This document shows positions 1 to 7,125 of a DNA stretch of 49,642 nt, piece by piece. A model generated the notes under the pieces. It was not told where the DNA came from and searched no databases. It was given only the letters and a program-made list of their open reading frames with translations. Each line of letters starts with the position of its first letter. Position 1 is the first letter of the stretch. This DNA comes from a virus: positions 1 through 49,642 of IMG/VR virus record IMGVR_UViG_3300029987_000011. One strand, written 5' to 3'. A program made the position numbers and the translations under genes.

Positions 1-1
1 G

Positions 2-83
<82 letters not shown>

Positions 84-149
84 AGCAAATCCAATGCCGT
101 ATTCAAGCGAAAAATACGACAAAACGCACTTTTTTTCGGACGCATGGGA

Positions 150-183
150 GAAAGGGAAAAAACTGCGGCGCTCACTGAGCGCC
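150..183 (-). terminator. Rho-independent terminator of the leftward RHH gene
   Basis: On the minus strand a perfect 7-bp stem (GGCGCTC / GAGCGCC, loop of 3) at 167-183 is followed after GCAG by six T and a pyrimidine-rich stretch. It lies 37 bases past the stop of the leftward RHH gene at 220, the right place to end that transcript. Confidence 0.7.
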
Positions 184-200
184 CGGTGCGAACGACTGGC

Positions 201-222
201 AATCCTAAACTATCCTAAACTA
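201..222. repeat. Tandem 10-bp repeat
   Basis: The decamer ATCCTAAACT is repeated directly in tandem just past the 3' end of the leftward RHH gene. No function can be assigned. Confidence 0.5.
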
Positions 223-543
223 CGGCGTGGGCTCGATGGGGGGCGGCTCGCCGGCCGGCGGGGGCGAGACCGGGCGCAAATAGAGGGTGGCCTTCCCCTC
301 GAACACCTGGCCACCCCCCGCGGCAGTCATAACAAAGCCGTCGACTTGCGCCGGCTTCTTGGCCGCAGTGGAGACGATAAGTAGTTGATGATCTACGGCC
401 ACGCGGGCGATGAGTTGATCCACCGCAATCTCAATGAGCTTGCCGGGGTTCAGTTTGAACAGCCGGCCTAAACGGCGCAAATCCGCTGAAGCGGAACGAC
501 TAAAGCGAACGGACGACGGTACGGCGCGAGTTTGAGCTTTCAC
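220..543 (-). CDS. Ribbon-helix-helix (CopG/Arc-like) DNA-binding protein, putative repressor
   Basis: A 107-aa protein whose N-terminus fits the ribbon-helix-helix fold: a short basic beta-strand (SSVRFSR, residues ~9-15), helix A (ADLRRLGRLFKL), a turn, and helix B (PGKLIEIAVDQLIARV). The C-terminal half is unlike known domains and ends Pro-rich. Start: GTG at 543 has an AGGGAG Shine-Dalgarno at 553-558 (9-nt spacing); a longer frame opens with TTG at 615 but lacks a good ribosome site. It is transcribed away from a second RHH gene at 660, with long inverted repeats between them, one overlapping its own ribosome site, so autoregulation is likely. A terminator follows at 150-183. Inference: lysogeny-switch regulator. 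The RHH call is by pattern only. Confidence 0.65.
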   Translation of the reverse strand: MKAQTRAVPSSVRFSRSASADLRRLGRLFKLNPGKLIEIAVDQLIARVAVDHQLLIVSTAAKKPAQVDGFVMTAAGGGQVFEGKATLYLRPVSPPPAGEPPPIEPTP

Positions 544-549
544 TCCCCA

Positions 550-635
550 AAACTCCCTGCAACTACAAATTAAAGCAAGTCTTTGATGCGGAATGGTGCA
601 TTTTTTAACAGCCAATCCGGAGTTGCAGGTAGTTT
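550..635. promoter_or_regulatory. Divergent operator/promoter region with long inverted repeats
   Basis: Two 17-nt arms, 550-566 and 619-635, are inverted copies of each other with 15 of 17 positions matching (core CCTGCAACT). They bracket the gap between the two divergent RHH genes. The left arm covers the Shine-Dalgarno of the leftward gene and the right arm lies just upstream of the rightward gene. This is the arrangement expected for operators of a regulator controlling both promoters, possibly by looping. A weak rightward promoter candidate (TTGATG at 583-588, TAACAG about 17 nt on) lies between the arms. Confidence 0.6.
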
Positions 636-659
636 GGATTAGGGGGAACGGTGGGGACT

Positions 660-899
660 ATGGAACAAGAACCCCCTCTCTCCATTAAGTTTCTCTCGCT
701 GCGTGCTGCCGTCGATGCTGCCTCCCGAGCCAGCGGTATCCCTCTCACGCGGCTGATCCGTCTCGCCGCCGCGGAACTGTTAGCCCGGCACACCACCCCC
801 CGCAGTTTGCTCCTGGCCGAACTGCGCGCAACCGAACGAATCGCCGAAGGTCGCAGCCTATGGCCAACGAAAAAACCTCAGAAAGCGAGGGCGGCATGA
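660..899 (+). CDS. Small ribbon-helix-helix-like protein
   Basis: 79 aa. The N-terminal half reads as an RHH unit: strand SIKFLSL, helix RAAVDAASRASG, turn, helix LTRLIRLAAAELLARH. The rest is short and basic. ATG at 660 is chosen; GTG at 651, in frame, is an alternative since AGGGGG at 641-646 suits it better. It opens the rightward early operon, opposite the leftward RHH gene, and its stop overlaps the next start (ATGA at 896-899). Two small RHH proteins facing each other across shared operators suggest a switch comparable in logic to Arc/Mnt-type control in other phages; this is inference. Confidence 0.6.
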   Translation: MEQEPPLSIKFLSLRAAVDAASRASGIPLTRLIRLAAAELLARHTTPRSLLLAELRATERIAEGRSLWPTKKPQKARAA

Positions 900-1213
900 A
901 CCTGCCCCCGCATCCCGCCGTCCCGGAACTGCGCCCGGAGTTTCTGCGCTTCCCGAAGGGAAACAATCCTTGCCCCTATACCGGCATGTCCCGGTCCGGG
1001 CTCTACAACCTTTGCGTGCCGTGCAAAGCGAACAAGTTTCGCCCCGCGGTCCCGGGCAAGTGTCTGCGGCAGCCGGGCAACCTCACCGGTGTCTGGCTGA
1101 TCCCCTTCGCCGAACTCATCGCCTATCTGCGCAGTCTGCCGACCCCGACCCCGGGCCAGCCGGTGGATGATCCGGTCCCCCGCCGGCCGCACCTCGTTAT
1201 TTCCCGCGTCTAG
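896..1213 (+). CDS. Helix-turn-helix / excisionase-like DNA-binding protein
   Basis: 105 aa. Contains a block of the type seen in small phage and plasmid HTH proteins that recognise DNA next to a 'YLRSL' tail: FPKGNNPCPYTGMSRSGLYN (HTH, residues ~20-39), followed by a beta region and WLIPFAELIAYLRSL. Such proteins are usually annotated as excisionase-family or HTH proteins in phage early regions. Start at 896 is preferred because it makes an ATGA overlap with the previous gene and has GAGGG just upstream; an in-frame ATG at 860 would overlap that gene by 40 bases. The C-terminus is Pro-rich. Role is probably transcriptional control. Confidence 0.6.
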   Translation: MNLPPHPAVPELRPEFLRFPKGNNPCPYTGMSRSGLYNLCVPCKANKFRPAVPGKCLRQPGNLTGVWLIPFAELIAYLRSLPTPTPGQPVDDPVPRRPHLVISRV

Positions 1214-1327
1214 CTCCGCAGTGGCGTCCCCCGTCTCGCGAACGGGATAGGGGCAGCGCGACCACGAAGAATCGAACCCCGGCGCCACTGCGCGAGCTTT
1301 GCTGTAATACTAAAACAAATACATTTT
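1214..1327. other. Intergenic spacer with a tRNA T-arm-like fragment
   Basis: The 114-bp gap before the RecT gene holds no open frame. On the minus strand, around 1263-1285, a stretch resembles a tRNA T-arm (loop TTCGATT between CGGGG and CTTCG) followed by a possible acceptor strand, but no matching 5' acceptor, D-arm or anticodon arm is present, so it is not a tRNA gene. It could be a remnant or chance. The last 20 bases before the RecT start are A/T-rich with no clear Shine-Dalgarno. Confidence 0.4.
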
Positions 1328-2482
1328 ATGTCTTCCGAAACCAGTCTGGTCACTTCGTCCGAACAGTTGTCCGTCTTCCTTGGGATGGAAAAGCGGATGA
1401 TGCTCGATACGCTCAAAGTCCAGTGCTTCAAAAATAAGCGGCCGGAGGAAGTCAGCGACGAACAGCTCGCCGCCTTCGTTTCCGTCGCCAACGTTCTCCA
1501 GCTCAATCCCCTCGTGCCGGGCATGCTCTACGCCTACCCGGAAAAAAACGGCGGCATCACGCCGATTGTCGGACCCGACGGCATGTTTCAGAAGCTCGCC
1601 CAGCTTGCCGGCGTAACTTACGATTGCACCGTCTATCCCGATGACGTGGCGCTGAAGCCGACGCATGCCATCGCGGAAATCTTCATCGCGGGACAGGAAC
1701 GGCCGCACCGCTACACCGCGATTTTCAGCGAGTGGACGGTGAATTCCAATCCGAACTGGCAGACCCGGCCGCGGCACATGCTGTGGATTCGCGCGCTCAA
1801 GCAATGCGCGCGGCAAGTCATCCACGGACTGCCCTGGGACGAGGACGAGCGCACCATCGCGAACCTGGTCAACGTCACCCCCCTCGGTCAACCGGGCGAA
1901 CCCGTCCCCGCCCGCCCCCTCCCGCCGAAACGGTCCTTGCGGGGCGTGGCCGCGGTGGTGGAGAGCGAGCGGGTCGATCTGCCCAAACCCGAGCCGGCCG
2001 CGGCCGAGGCGACAACGAAGCCGGCCGAGAGCGCCGTCGTGGCGGATCTCGTGGCCGAAGTCGTCCCGGCGGATCTGCCCGCGCCGCTGCCGGTGGTGGC
2101 CGAGGTGGTGAAGCCGGCCGCCAAGCCGGCGCCGGTCGCCGCCAAGCCGCACGTCGAACCGCCAGCCGTGCCCAAGCCCGCGGCCAAATCCATCCCCGTC
2201 ACCGCCCTCGAAGACAAGCAGGAGCGCACGTTCACGAACCTGACCATCGTGCAGTGGGCCAAAAAAAACATGAACACGAAGGATCACGGCATCGTAGAGA
2301 ATTCTGTCGAGGCCGAGGTCACGGGCGCCTTCACCGGGAAGGTATATCATATCGGCGGTTACTCCGAACTGTGGGACAGCAAGGAGCCGGTCACGCTGCA
2401 CCTCTCGGGGCGCAAACTCAGATCCGGCACCGTCGCCGTCATGGTCGAGCGCATCGAGCTGACGCCGGCCGATGAATTCTGA
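1328..2482 (+). CDS. RecT/Bet-family single-strand DNA annealing protein
   Basis: 384 aa. Residues ~10-180 match the RecT/Bet family: a block beginning with the conserved 'F…KRPEEVSDEQLAAFVSVAN' pattern, then LNPL...YAYPEKNGG...PIVGPDGM, then the ARQVI-containing region. Family members bind single-stranded DNA and anneal complementary strands during phage recombination, working with a 5'-3' exonuclease; the exonuclease here is probably the gene at 2678. Residues ~190-285 form a Pro/Ala/Val-rich linker, and ~290-384 form a separate C-terminal domain (starting near ERTFTNLTIVQW) rich in beta strands, possibly OB-like, which is longer than the minimal family. No good Shine-Dalgarno precedes ATG 1328. 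Confidence 0.88.
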   Translation: MSSETSLVTSSEQLSVFLGMEKRMMLDTLKVQCFKNKRPEEVSDEQLAAFVSVANVLQLNPLVPGMLYAYPEKNGGITPIVGPDGMFQKLAQLAGVTYDCTVYPDDVALKPTHAIAEIFIAGQERPHRYTAIFSEWTVNSNPNWQTRPRHMLWIRALKQCARQVIHGLPWDEDERTIANLVNVTPLGQPGEPVPARPLPPKRSLRGVAAVVESERVDLPKPEPAAAEATTKPAESAVVADLVAEVVPADLPAPLPVVAEVVKPAAKPAPVAAKPHVEPPAVPKPAAKSIPVTALEDKQERTFTNLTIVQWAKKNMNTKDHGIVENSVEAEVTGAFTGKVYHIGGYSELWDSKEPVTLHLSGRKLRSGTVAVMVERIELTPADEF

Positions 2483-2675
2483 GGCGCGTGCCATGACCAT
2501 GCCCCGGCTGACCCTCGCGGCGTATTCGGAACTGTGCCGCTGTGCCGGTTTTTGGGCCGGTGCTTTCGCGACGGCCGGCCAGCGCATGGGGCGCCTGCAA
2601 AAATGGGCCACCCGTAAAGCCGCGACGGCAAACCTCGCCGTCATCAATCAACGCAAGACCGAACCAGGAGCGTAA
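2472..2675 (+). CDS. Small basic protein of unknown function
   Basis: 67 aa, overlapping the end of the RecT gene by 11 bases and ending 2 bases before the exonuclease start, so it sits in the operon without gaps. Composition is Ala/Arg-rich with a short hydrophobic stretch (AGFWAGAFATAG) that might be a weak membrane helix. No family is recognised. Its reality rests on operon packing only. Confidence 0.45.
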   Translation: MNSEARAMTMPRLTLAAYSELCRCAGFWAGAFATAGQRMGRLQKWATRKAATANLAVINQRKTEPGA

Positions 2676-2677
2676 TC

Positions 2678-3874
2678 ATGCTCGGATTTGAACATCTACT
2701 CTTTCCCTCTCCCGCCAAGCCGATCATCCGCTGTTCCGAACTGGAACAGGTGTTGAGTTGTCCCGGCTCGATCGTGCTGAAGCGTCTGGTCCGGTCGCGA
2801 GCCGGCAGTGAAGGATTCGAGGGGACGGTGCTGCATTACCGGATTGCCGCGCAGCTCATGGCCGAACTTGGCGCGTCGAGTGGCAACGCGACCGGACTCA
2901 TCCCGCCCAACGTCCCGGCGGGCTTCAAATTGTCCAAAGGATCAGAGTGGATCATCCGCTACTGCGTCGCGCTCGTCCGCCACGCCGCGCCGCCGGGTGA
3001 CAGTCTGGAAGTAGAGGCACCCTTCGCGTATAGTTTCGACCGGTGGACGCTCTCCGGCCACCTCGACGTTTCGTGCATCGACCAGGAGGCGACGCGCGCC
3101 GCGGGCTGGGATTGGAAGACGGGGCGCAAGCCGGTCTCTCCCGCGGTCTGCAACAGTCAGGCGCTCGGCTATATCGTACTGCAAAAACGTGCCTGGCCGA
3201 CGTTGCAGCAAGCCGAGTTCTCGATCGTGCAACCGCTCAACAACGAGGACGAGGGCGATGAACGCATCACGACGACTCAGGTGGAAGGCGCCAAGCTCGA
3301 TGCCTGCGTAAAGTACCTCGACGAACAAGTGTGCGACGCGCTCGACCGCTCGGGCGAGGTCATCAGCGGGCTCGCGCAATGCGATTGGTGCCCGGTCGGC
3401 ATCCAGTGCCCGGCCATACAAGCGGAAATCGAAGCCATGAAAATCAACCTGACCCCGGAAATGCTGGCGAAGATCACGAAAGAACCCAACGACGCGCTGC
3501 TCGGCGATATGGTTATTGCCGCGCGCACGATCTGGCGCGCCGTCGACGATGCCGAACGCCTGTTGCATGCGCGCCTCGACAAAGTACCGCAAATCACCTC
3601 GGGCGCCGGCGTCCAGATTACGCGGACCGTGATGGGCGGCCGCTACACCGTGCTCGATCCGGTCGCGTTCTACGCGGGGCTCAAAACGATTGCGGACGAG
3701 GACAAGATTGCCGCGGTCCTCTCCTATCCAGTGACGCGCATCAAGGATCTGATCGCGGAGGAAATGGACATCCCGAAAACGGGCAAAGCCGAATTGACCG
3801 CCGAATCGGTTTTCCAAGGCAAGTTTGGTCCGCTCGTCGAGCAAACGAAACGCCGGCAACTCATCTTCAAATGA
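2678..3874 (+). CDS. PD-(D/E)XK exonuclease with Fe-S cluster motif (DUF2800/RecB/Cas4-like)
   Basis: 398 aa, preceded by AGGAG. The nuclease core shows a helix ending in LH (H53), D130 in GHLDVSCID, and the D-x-K pair in GWDWKTGRK (D145, K147), as in RecB/Cas4-type nucleases. One N-terminal cysteine (C28 in LSCPG) and a C-terminal C-x2-C-x5-C (C235, C238, C244) fit the [4Fe-4S] 'iron staple' of the AddB/Cas4 group. The C-terminal ~140 residues resemble the DUF2800 phage family. Next to a RecT gene this is most likely the 5'-3' exonuclease that makes single strands for annealing. Directly followed by another gene with an ATGA overlap. Confidence 0.82.
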   Translation: MLGFEHLLFPSPAKPIIRCSELEQVLSCPGSIVLKRLVRSRAGSEGFEGTVLHYRIAAQLMAELGASSGNATGLIPPNVPAGFKLSKGSEWIIRYCVALVRHAAPPGDSLEVEAPFAYSFDRWTLSGHLDVSCIDQEATRAAGWDWKTGRKPVSPAVCNSQALGYIVLQKRAWPTLQQAEFSIVQPLNNEDEGDERITTTQVEGAKLDACVKYLDEQVCDALDRSGEVISGLAQCDWCPVGIQCPAIQAEIEAMKINLTPEMLAKITKEPNDALLGDMVIAARTIWRAVDDAERLLHARLDKVPQITSGAGVQITRTVMGGRYTVLDPVAFYAGLKTIADEDKIAAVLSYPVTRIKDLIAEEMDIPKTGKAELTAESVFQGKFGPLVEQTKRRQLIFK

Positions 3875-4131
3875 CGACCCCGTTCTACAACCATTTTGCC
3901 GCGGCGGAAAAATCCTCGCCGATGCCATGGGCGGACGCCAAGCACCGGGAACGGTTTCTCGATGCGTTTTACGCGGGCGGCATGGCCGTGATGACGTTGC
4001 TCCGCGACGCCGACACCGAAGAAGAGGCGGAAGCGATGTTCTTCCGCCTGACGCAAGAGATGGACGCGCGCATGGAGGTGATGAACGCCCGCATCACCGC
4101 TGCCGCGAAAGGATCTGCCGATGAAAACTAA
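3871..4131 (+). CDS. Small hypothetical early protein
   Basis: 86 aa, start overlaps the exonuclease stop (ATGA) and its own end overlaps the next gene by 11 bases. Mostly helical with an acidic segment (DADTEEEAEAMFFRL) and Met-rich amphipathic helices. No family recognised. The tight coupling to the recombination pair suggests co-expression. Confidence 0.65.
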   Translation: MTTPFYNHFAAAEKSSPMPWADAKHRERFLDAFYAGGMAVMTLLRDADTEEEAEAMFFRLTQEMDARMEVMNARITAAAKGSADEN

Positions 4132-4450
4132 ACCTCCCACCGTCGACGCGGCCCGCGCCGAAGGACTCGCCGCGGCGCAGGTCGCCGCCGAACACGCCGG
4201 CGAAACCTGGTTCCAGTGGGCCTACACCGCCTTTTGCTGCTACGCCCGCGCGGATTTTCTCCGCGAGTTCACCACGGAGGACGTGCGTTTCTCCGATCCT
4301 TTGCTGCCCGTAGCCCCGCCGGACGCCCGCGCCTGGGGCCACGTCGCCCAGCACGCCAAACAGTCGGGCATCGTCGAAGCGTGCGGCTTTTCGCCGGCGC
4401 GGTCCTCGCACGGCTCACCCAAAACCCTCTGGCGACTGCGCCTCCACTGA
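4121..4450 (+). CDS. Small phage protein with winged-helix-like C-terminus
   Basis: 109 aa. The C-terminal half (DARAWGHVAQHAKQSGIVEA then SSHGSPKTLWRL) follows a pattern common in small phage replication-region proteins: a helix pair, then a basic 'HG-P…WR' wing. The N-terminal half contains an aromatic helix (WFQWAYTAFCCYARADFLREF). A role in DNA binding is plausible but not shown. Confidence 0.6.
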   Translation: MKTKPPTVDAARAEGLAAAQVAAEHAGETWFQWAYTAFCCYARADFLREFTTEDVRFSDPLLPVAPPDARAWGHVAQHAKQSGIVEACGFSPARSSHGSPKTLWRLRLH

Positions 4451-4474
4451 AAACCCAAAACAGGAGTCACGACC

Positions 4475-4882
4475 ATGGCAAAGAAAACACCGGCCGAAGC
4501 GGCCCCGATCCGCCCGCCCCTCAAAACGGAAATGTCCTTGCGCGTTAATTACAGCGAAAAGGAACTGTTGGAAATCGGCAAAAAACTGGCCGAGGCCAAT
4601 CGGGATTTGGAGAATACCGAGAGCGAGAAAAAAGGCATCACGGCGACGTTGAAAGCGAAGTGCGACTCGATCGCCTCGCGCATCCAGCAACACAGCGGCG
4701 AATTGACCAACGGCTATACGTTTCGCGCCATTGCCTGCGAGGTGCGCTATGATTCGCCGACGAAGGGCATGAAGACGACGCAACGCCTGGACACCAACGC
4801 GACGATTTCCACCGAGGCGATGACCCTGGCTGAAATGCAGGGCGAATTGGGCTTGGTCGAAGTCGCCGACGATCCGCGCTAA
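4475..4882 (+). CDS. Coiled-coil hypothetical protein
   Basis: 135 aa. Residues ~25-75 form a charged helix with heptad character (ELLEIGKKLAEANRDLENTE), then a small beta-containing C-terminal part. AGGAG lies 7 bases before the ATG. No family recognised; similar small coiled-coil proteins are common in phage recombination operons. Confidence 0.65.
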   Translation: MAKKTPAEAAPIRPPLKTEMSLRVNYSEKELLEIGKKLAEANRDLENTESEKKGITATLKAKCDSIASRIQQHSGELTNGYTFRAIACEVRYDSPTKGMKTTQRLDTNATISTEAMTLAEMQGELGLVEVADDPR

Positions 4883-4886
4883 TTCC

Positions 4887-5270
4887 ATGAAACCGGCTGC
4901 ACCCGAACAATTCCGCATCACCCCGCCGCTCGCGCTCCGGTTCGGTATCCCTCCCCGCATGGCCTCCGACGAATCCTTCGGCCGCAACGGCGTCTTCTAC
5001 ATCCCCTGCGTGCGCGAGGTGCTGCACTGCATTGCGGCCGACGGGCTCGGCTGGGAACACGTCAGCGTTTCGCTGCCGCACCGCTGTCCGACGTGGGACG
5101 AAATGAACTTCGTGAAAGCGCAGTTTTGGGACGAGACCGAATGCGTCGTCCAGTTTCATCCGCCGAAAAGCGAGTACGTGAACGTGCATCCGTACTGCCT
5201 CCATTTGTGGCGGCCGACCGTGGAAAAAATCATTGCCCCGCCCTTCTACTTCGTCGGGCCAAAATTATGA
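4887..5270 (+). CDS. DUF7694-like phage protein
   Basis: 127 aa. The central block WEHVSVSLPHRCPTWDEM, then FW…ECVVQFHPP…YVNVHPYCLHLWRP, matches my recollection of a small phage domain (DUF7694 type) often encoded in early regions. Its biochemical role is unknown. Stop overlaps the next start (ATGA at 5267-5270). Confidence 0.65.
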   Translation: MKPAAPEQFRITPPLALRFGIPPRMASDESFGRNGVFYIPCVREVLHCIAADGLGWEHVSVSLPHRCPTWDEMNFVKAQFWDETECVVQFHPPKSEYVNVHPYCLHLWRPTVEKIIAPPFYFVGPKL

Positions 5271-5497
5271 TCCTCCTTCCCGCCACCGGCTTTGTTTTGC
5301 GCCATCGGGACGGCCGCGTTTCGCTGGGTTCATTCGCCGCGACCGAGGCGGGCGCCTGGTCCTCGATCGCGGGCGGCGGCACGATCACGCAGAACGAAAA
5401 AAACCTCGCGACCCTCGCCGGCGTAACCGTGCAGCGCATCACGATCACGACCGCGCTTCGCCCGGGCCGGCCGAAAATGAAAACCGTGCGGCCATGA
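5267..5497 (+). CDS. Small hypothetical protein
   Basis: 76 aa, starting inside the stop of the preceding gene and ending inside the start of the RusA gene, both by ATGA overlaps. Predicted as beta-rich with a basic C-terminus. No family recognised; supported by coupling. Confidence 0.55.
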   Translation: MILLPATGFVLRHRDGRVSLGSFAATEAGAWSSIAGGGTITQNEKNLATLAGVTVQRITITTALRPGRPKMKTVRP

Positions 5498-5964
5498 CCA
5501 CCTCCCTTGATTTCGCCGATGACGGGACCGTGCTCGAATTTTTCGTGCCCGGCATTCCGGCGCCTGGCGGCAGCAAGCGGTTTATGGGGCTGGGCAAAAG
5601 GACCGGCCGCGCCATCCTCATTGATGCCGGCGGGCAGCGAACGAAAGACTGGCGGGCCTGCGTGGGGCTGGCCGGTTCGCTCGCCGCCAAGGTCGTGCTG
5701 CAAGGTCCGCTCGAACTGACGTGCGTGTTCACGATGCCGCGGCCGAAGTATCATTTTCACACGGGCAAGGCGAAGCGCGGTCAACTCCGCGAAGATGCTC
5801 CGCAGTACCACACCACCAAACCGGATACCACGAAGTTGCTCCGCTCGACCGAGGATGCCCTGAAGGGGATTACCTGGCTCGACGATTCCCAAGTGGCCCG
5901 GCAGCACGGCATCAAAACCTACGGGCCGCATCCCGGCTGTTTAATTCGCATCAGCACGCTATGA
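5494..5964 (+). CDS. rusA: RusA-family Holliday junction resolvase
   Basis: 156 aa. Carries the RusA signature near the C-terminus: KPDTTKL (D111), STEDALKG (D121) and WLDDSQV (D130/D131). RusA enzymes are homodimeric nucleases that cut four-way junctions. The second aspartate of the E. coli 'D-x-D' pair is Thr here, a variant I recall in other phage homologues, so activity is still likely. Presumably resolves branched DNA made by the RecT system or during packaging. The first ~20 residues (DFADDGTVLEFFVPGIPAPGG) include the N-terminal strand typical of the family. Coupled on both sides by ATGA. Confidence 0.85.
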   Translation: MTTSLDFADDGTVLEFFVPGIPAPGGSKRFMGLGKRTGRAILIDAGGQRTKDWRACVGLAGSLAAKVVLQGPLELTCVFTMPRPKYHFHTGKAKRGQLREDAPQYHTTKPDTTKLLRSTEDALKGITWLDDSQVARQHGIKTYGPHPGCLIRISTL

Positions 5965-6377
5965 ACGACACCGACCATCCGCGATACCTGCAAAACCGCC
6001 GGGCCTACTGGCTCACGTACATCGTGGTTTCGGCCACGCCGCCCTTTGCGCTGCTCGATCCGCGCGACGGCTTTCTCCTGGCCTTCACCGATTACGACGA
6101 AGCGGCCAACGAGGCGCTGAAGTTTTCCGGCTTCGTCACGTCGTTGTCGGAATTTCGCCGCCTGCAAATGTTGCTGCTGTTGAACCCGCCGCCTCCCGCG
6201 ATTCGCATTTGCCGGCGCGAGGGCGATCACCGGCTGCGGCATTTCATCGCGCCGATCTCGGTTCCCCTGCGCGCGCTGCAAGCGCCGGCCGACTGCACCC
6301 CGACCGATTTAGTCCGCCACCGGCTCCGCAGTCGCGAGATGATGGCGCGCTCGTGCATCGTGGAGGAGACCGCATGA
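5961..6377 (+). CDS. Hypothetical early protein
   Basis: 138 aa, start in an ATGA overlap with rusA and end overlapping the next start. The N-terminal two thirds are mixed alpha/beta with many aromatic residues; the C-terminus is basic (RHRLRSREMMARS). No family is recognised. Confidence 0.6.
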   Translation: MNDTDHPRYLQNRRAYWLTYIVVSATPPFALLDPRDGFLLAFTDYDEAANEALKFSGFVTSLSEFRRLQMLLLLNPPPPAIRICRREGDHRLRHFIAPISVPLRALQAPADCTPTDLVRHRLRSREMMARSCIVEETA

Positions 6378-6760
6378 GTGCGCGCACCGATCCATTCCCG
6401 CTCGCCAGTTTGCTGGCCTGCGCACAACGCGAGCTGGCCATGCGCAAGGCGGTTTACAAGGGCCGGGTCGCCGCCGGTCGGATGACGATGGAAGCGGCCG
6501 AGTTTGAAATCGACGCCATGCTCCAAATCGCGGCGCTGCTGGAAGCGTATCCGCTGACGAATTTCGCCGAGGCCGCGGTGCGACTCGTGTTTGCCGATCT
6601 GCGACAACGGCAGGGTTTCGCCGAACTCCTCGCCCGGGTGGACGATCTGGCCGCGCTCCAGGTGGCAATCACCGAAAAGGTCCAGCGTGCGGTCGTTGGC
6701 CCGGTGGCGCCGTTTGGCGTGCCGCAGTCGCCGAAAACCCTCGAACTCGATTTCGCGTGA
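6374..6760 (+). CDS. Small helical phage protein
   Basis: 128 aa. The N-terminal helix pattern (ELAMRKAVYKGRVAAGRMT then AEFEIDAMLQIAALLE) recurs in many small phage proteins near replication genes: 'RE…MR…VY…V..GRM…A..EI..M..I'. Function unknown. Coupled on both sides: ATGA with the gene before and GTGA with the one after. Confidence 0.6.
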   Translation: MSARTDPFPLASLLACAQRELAMRKAVYKGRVAAGRMTMEAAEFEIDAMLQIAALLEAYPLTNFAEAAVRLVFADLRQRQGFAELLARVDDLAALQVAITEKVQRAVVGPVAPFGVPQSPKTLELDFA

Positions 6761-7125
6761 GCCGCGCCATGAGTGAGCTTCATCTACACGGTTCGGCTTT
6801 TTTGCCCCTGATTCTCAGTGAGGAAACGGCCGTACTGATCCGGTGGCAGCGTCACTGTCACAGCCTGGCTGTCGAGCTGACTGAATCGCTCGATGGCTGG
6901 ATTGCGGCCGCGCACTACTTGCGGAAAGGAGAACCGCGCGGATTTGGAGGGCTATTTGATGTCCCGCGTGGCCCGTATCCATCGCGTGAAGCCGCTGTCC
7001 GCAACACGGTCGCGCATCTGGTACATCACGCTTTGCACATGGGCCTCACGATCAAGGAGGCCGGGCGACTCTATCGTGCCGCCGGCGTGCCGATCCCACC
7101 CCGTTGGCCCAATAATTACAGATGA
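6757..7125 (+). CDS. Hypothetical early protein
   Basis: 122 aa from a GTG that overlaps the previous stop (GTGA); an in-frame ATG at 6769 is the alternative. Helix-rich, ends with a basic, Pro-rich tail. No family recognised. Its stop overlaps the helicase start (ATGA at 7122-7125). Confidence 0.55.
   Translation: MSRAMSELHLHGSAFLPLILSEETAVLIRWQRHCHSLAVELTESLDGWIAAAHYLRKGEPRGFGGLFDVPRGPYPSREAAVRNTVAHLVHHALHMGLTIKEAGRLYRAAGVPIPPRWPNNYR

Noticed and set aside
94-384. 96-aa plus-strand open frame next to the poly-C run
   Set aside because: Overlaps the terminator and the RHH gene on the other strand; no ribosome site or family pattern.
1310-2647. 445-aa minus-strand open frame
   Set aside because: Shadow of the RecT gene; composition is Arg/Gly/His-rich and lacks conserved motifs.
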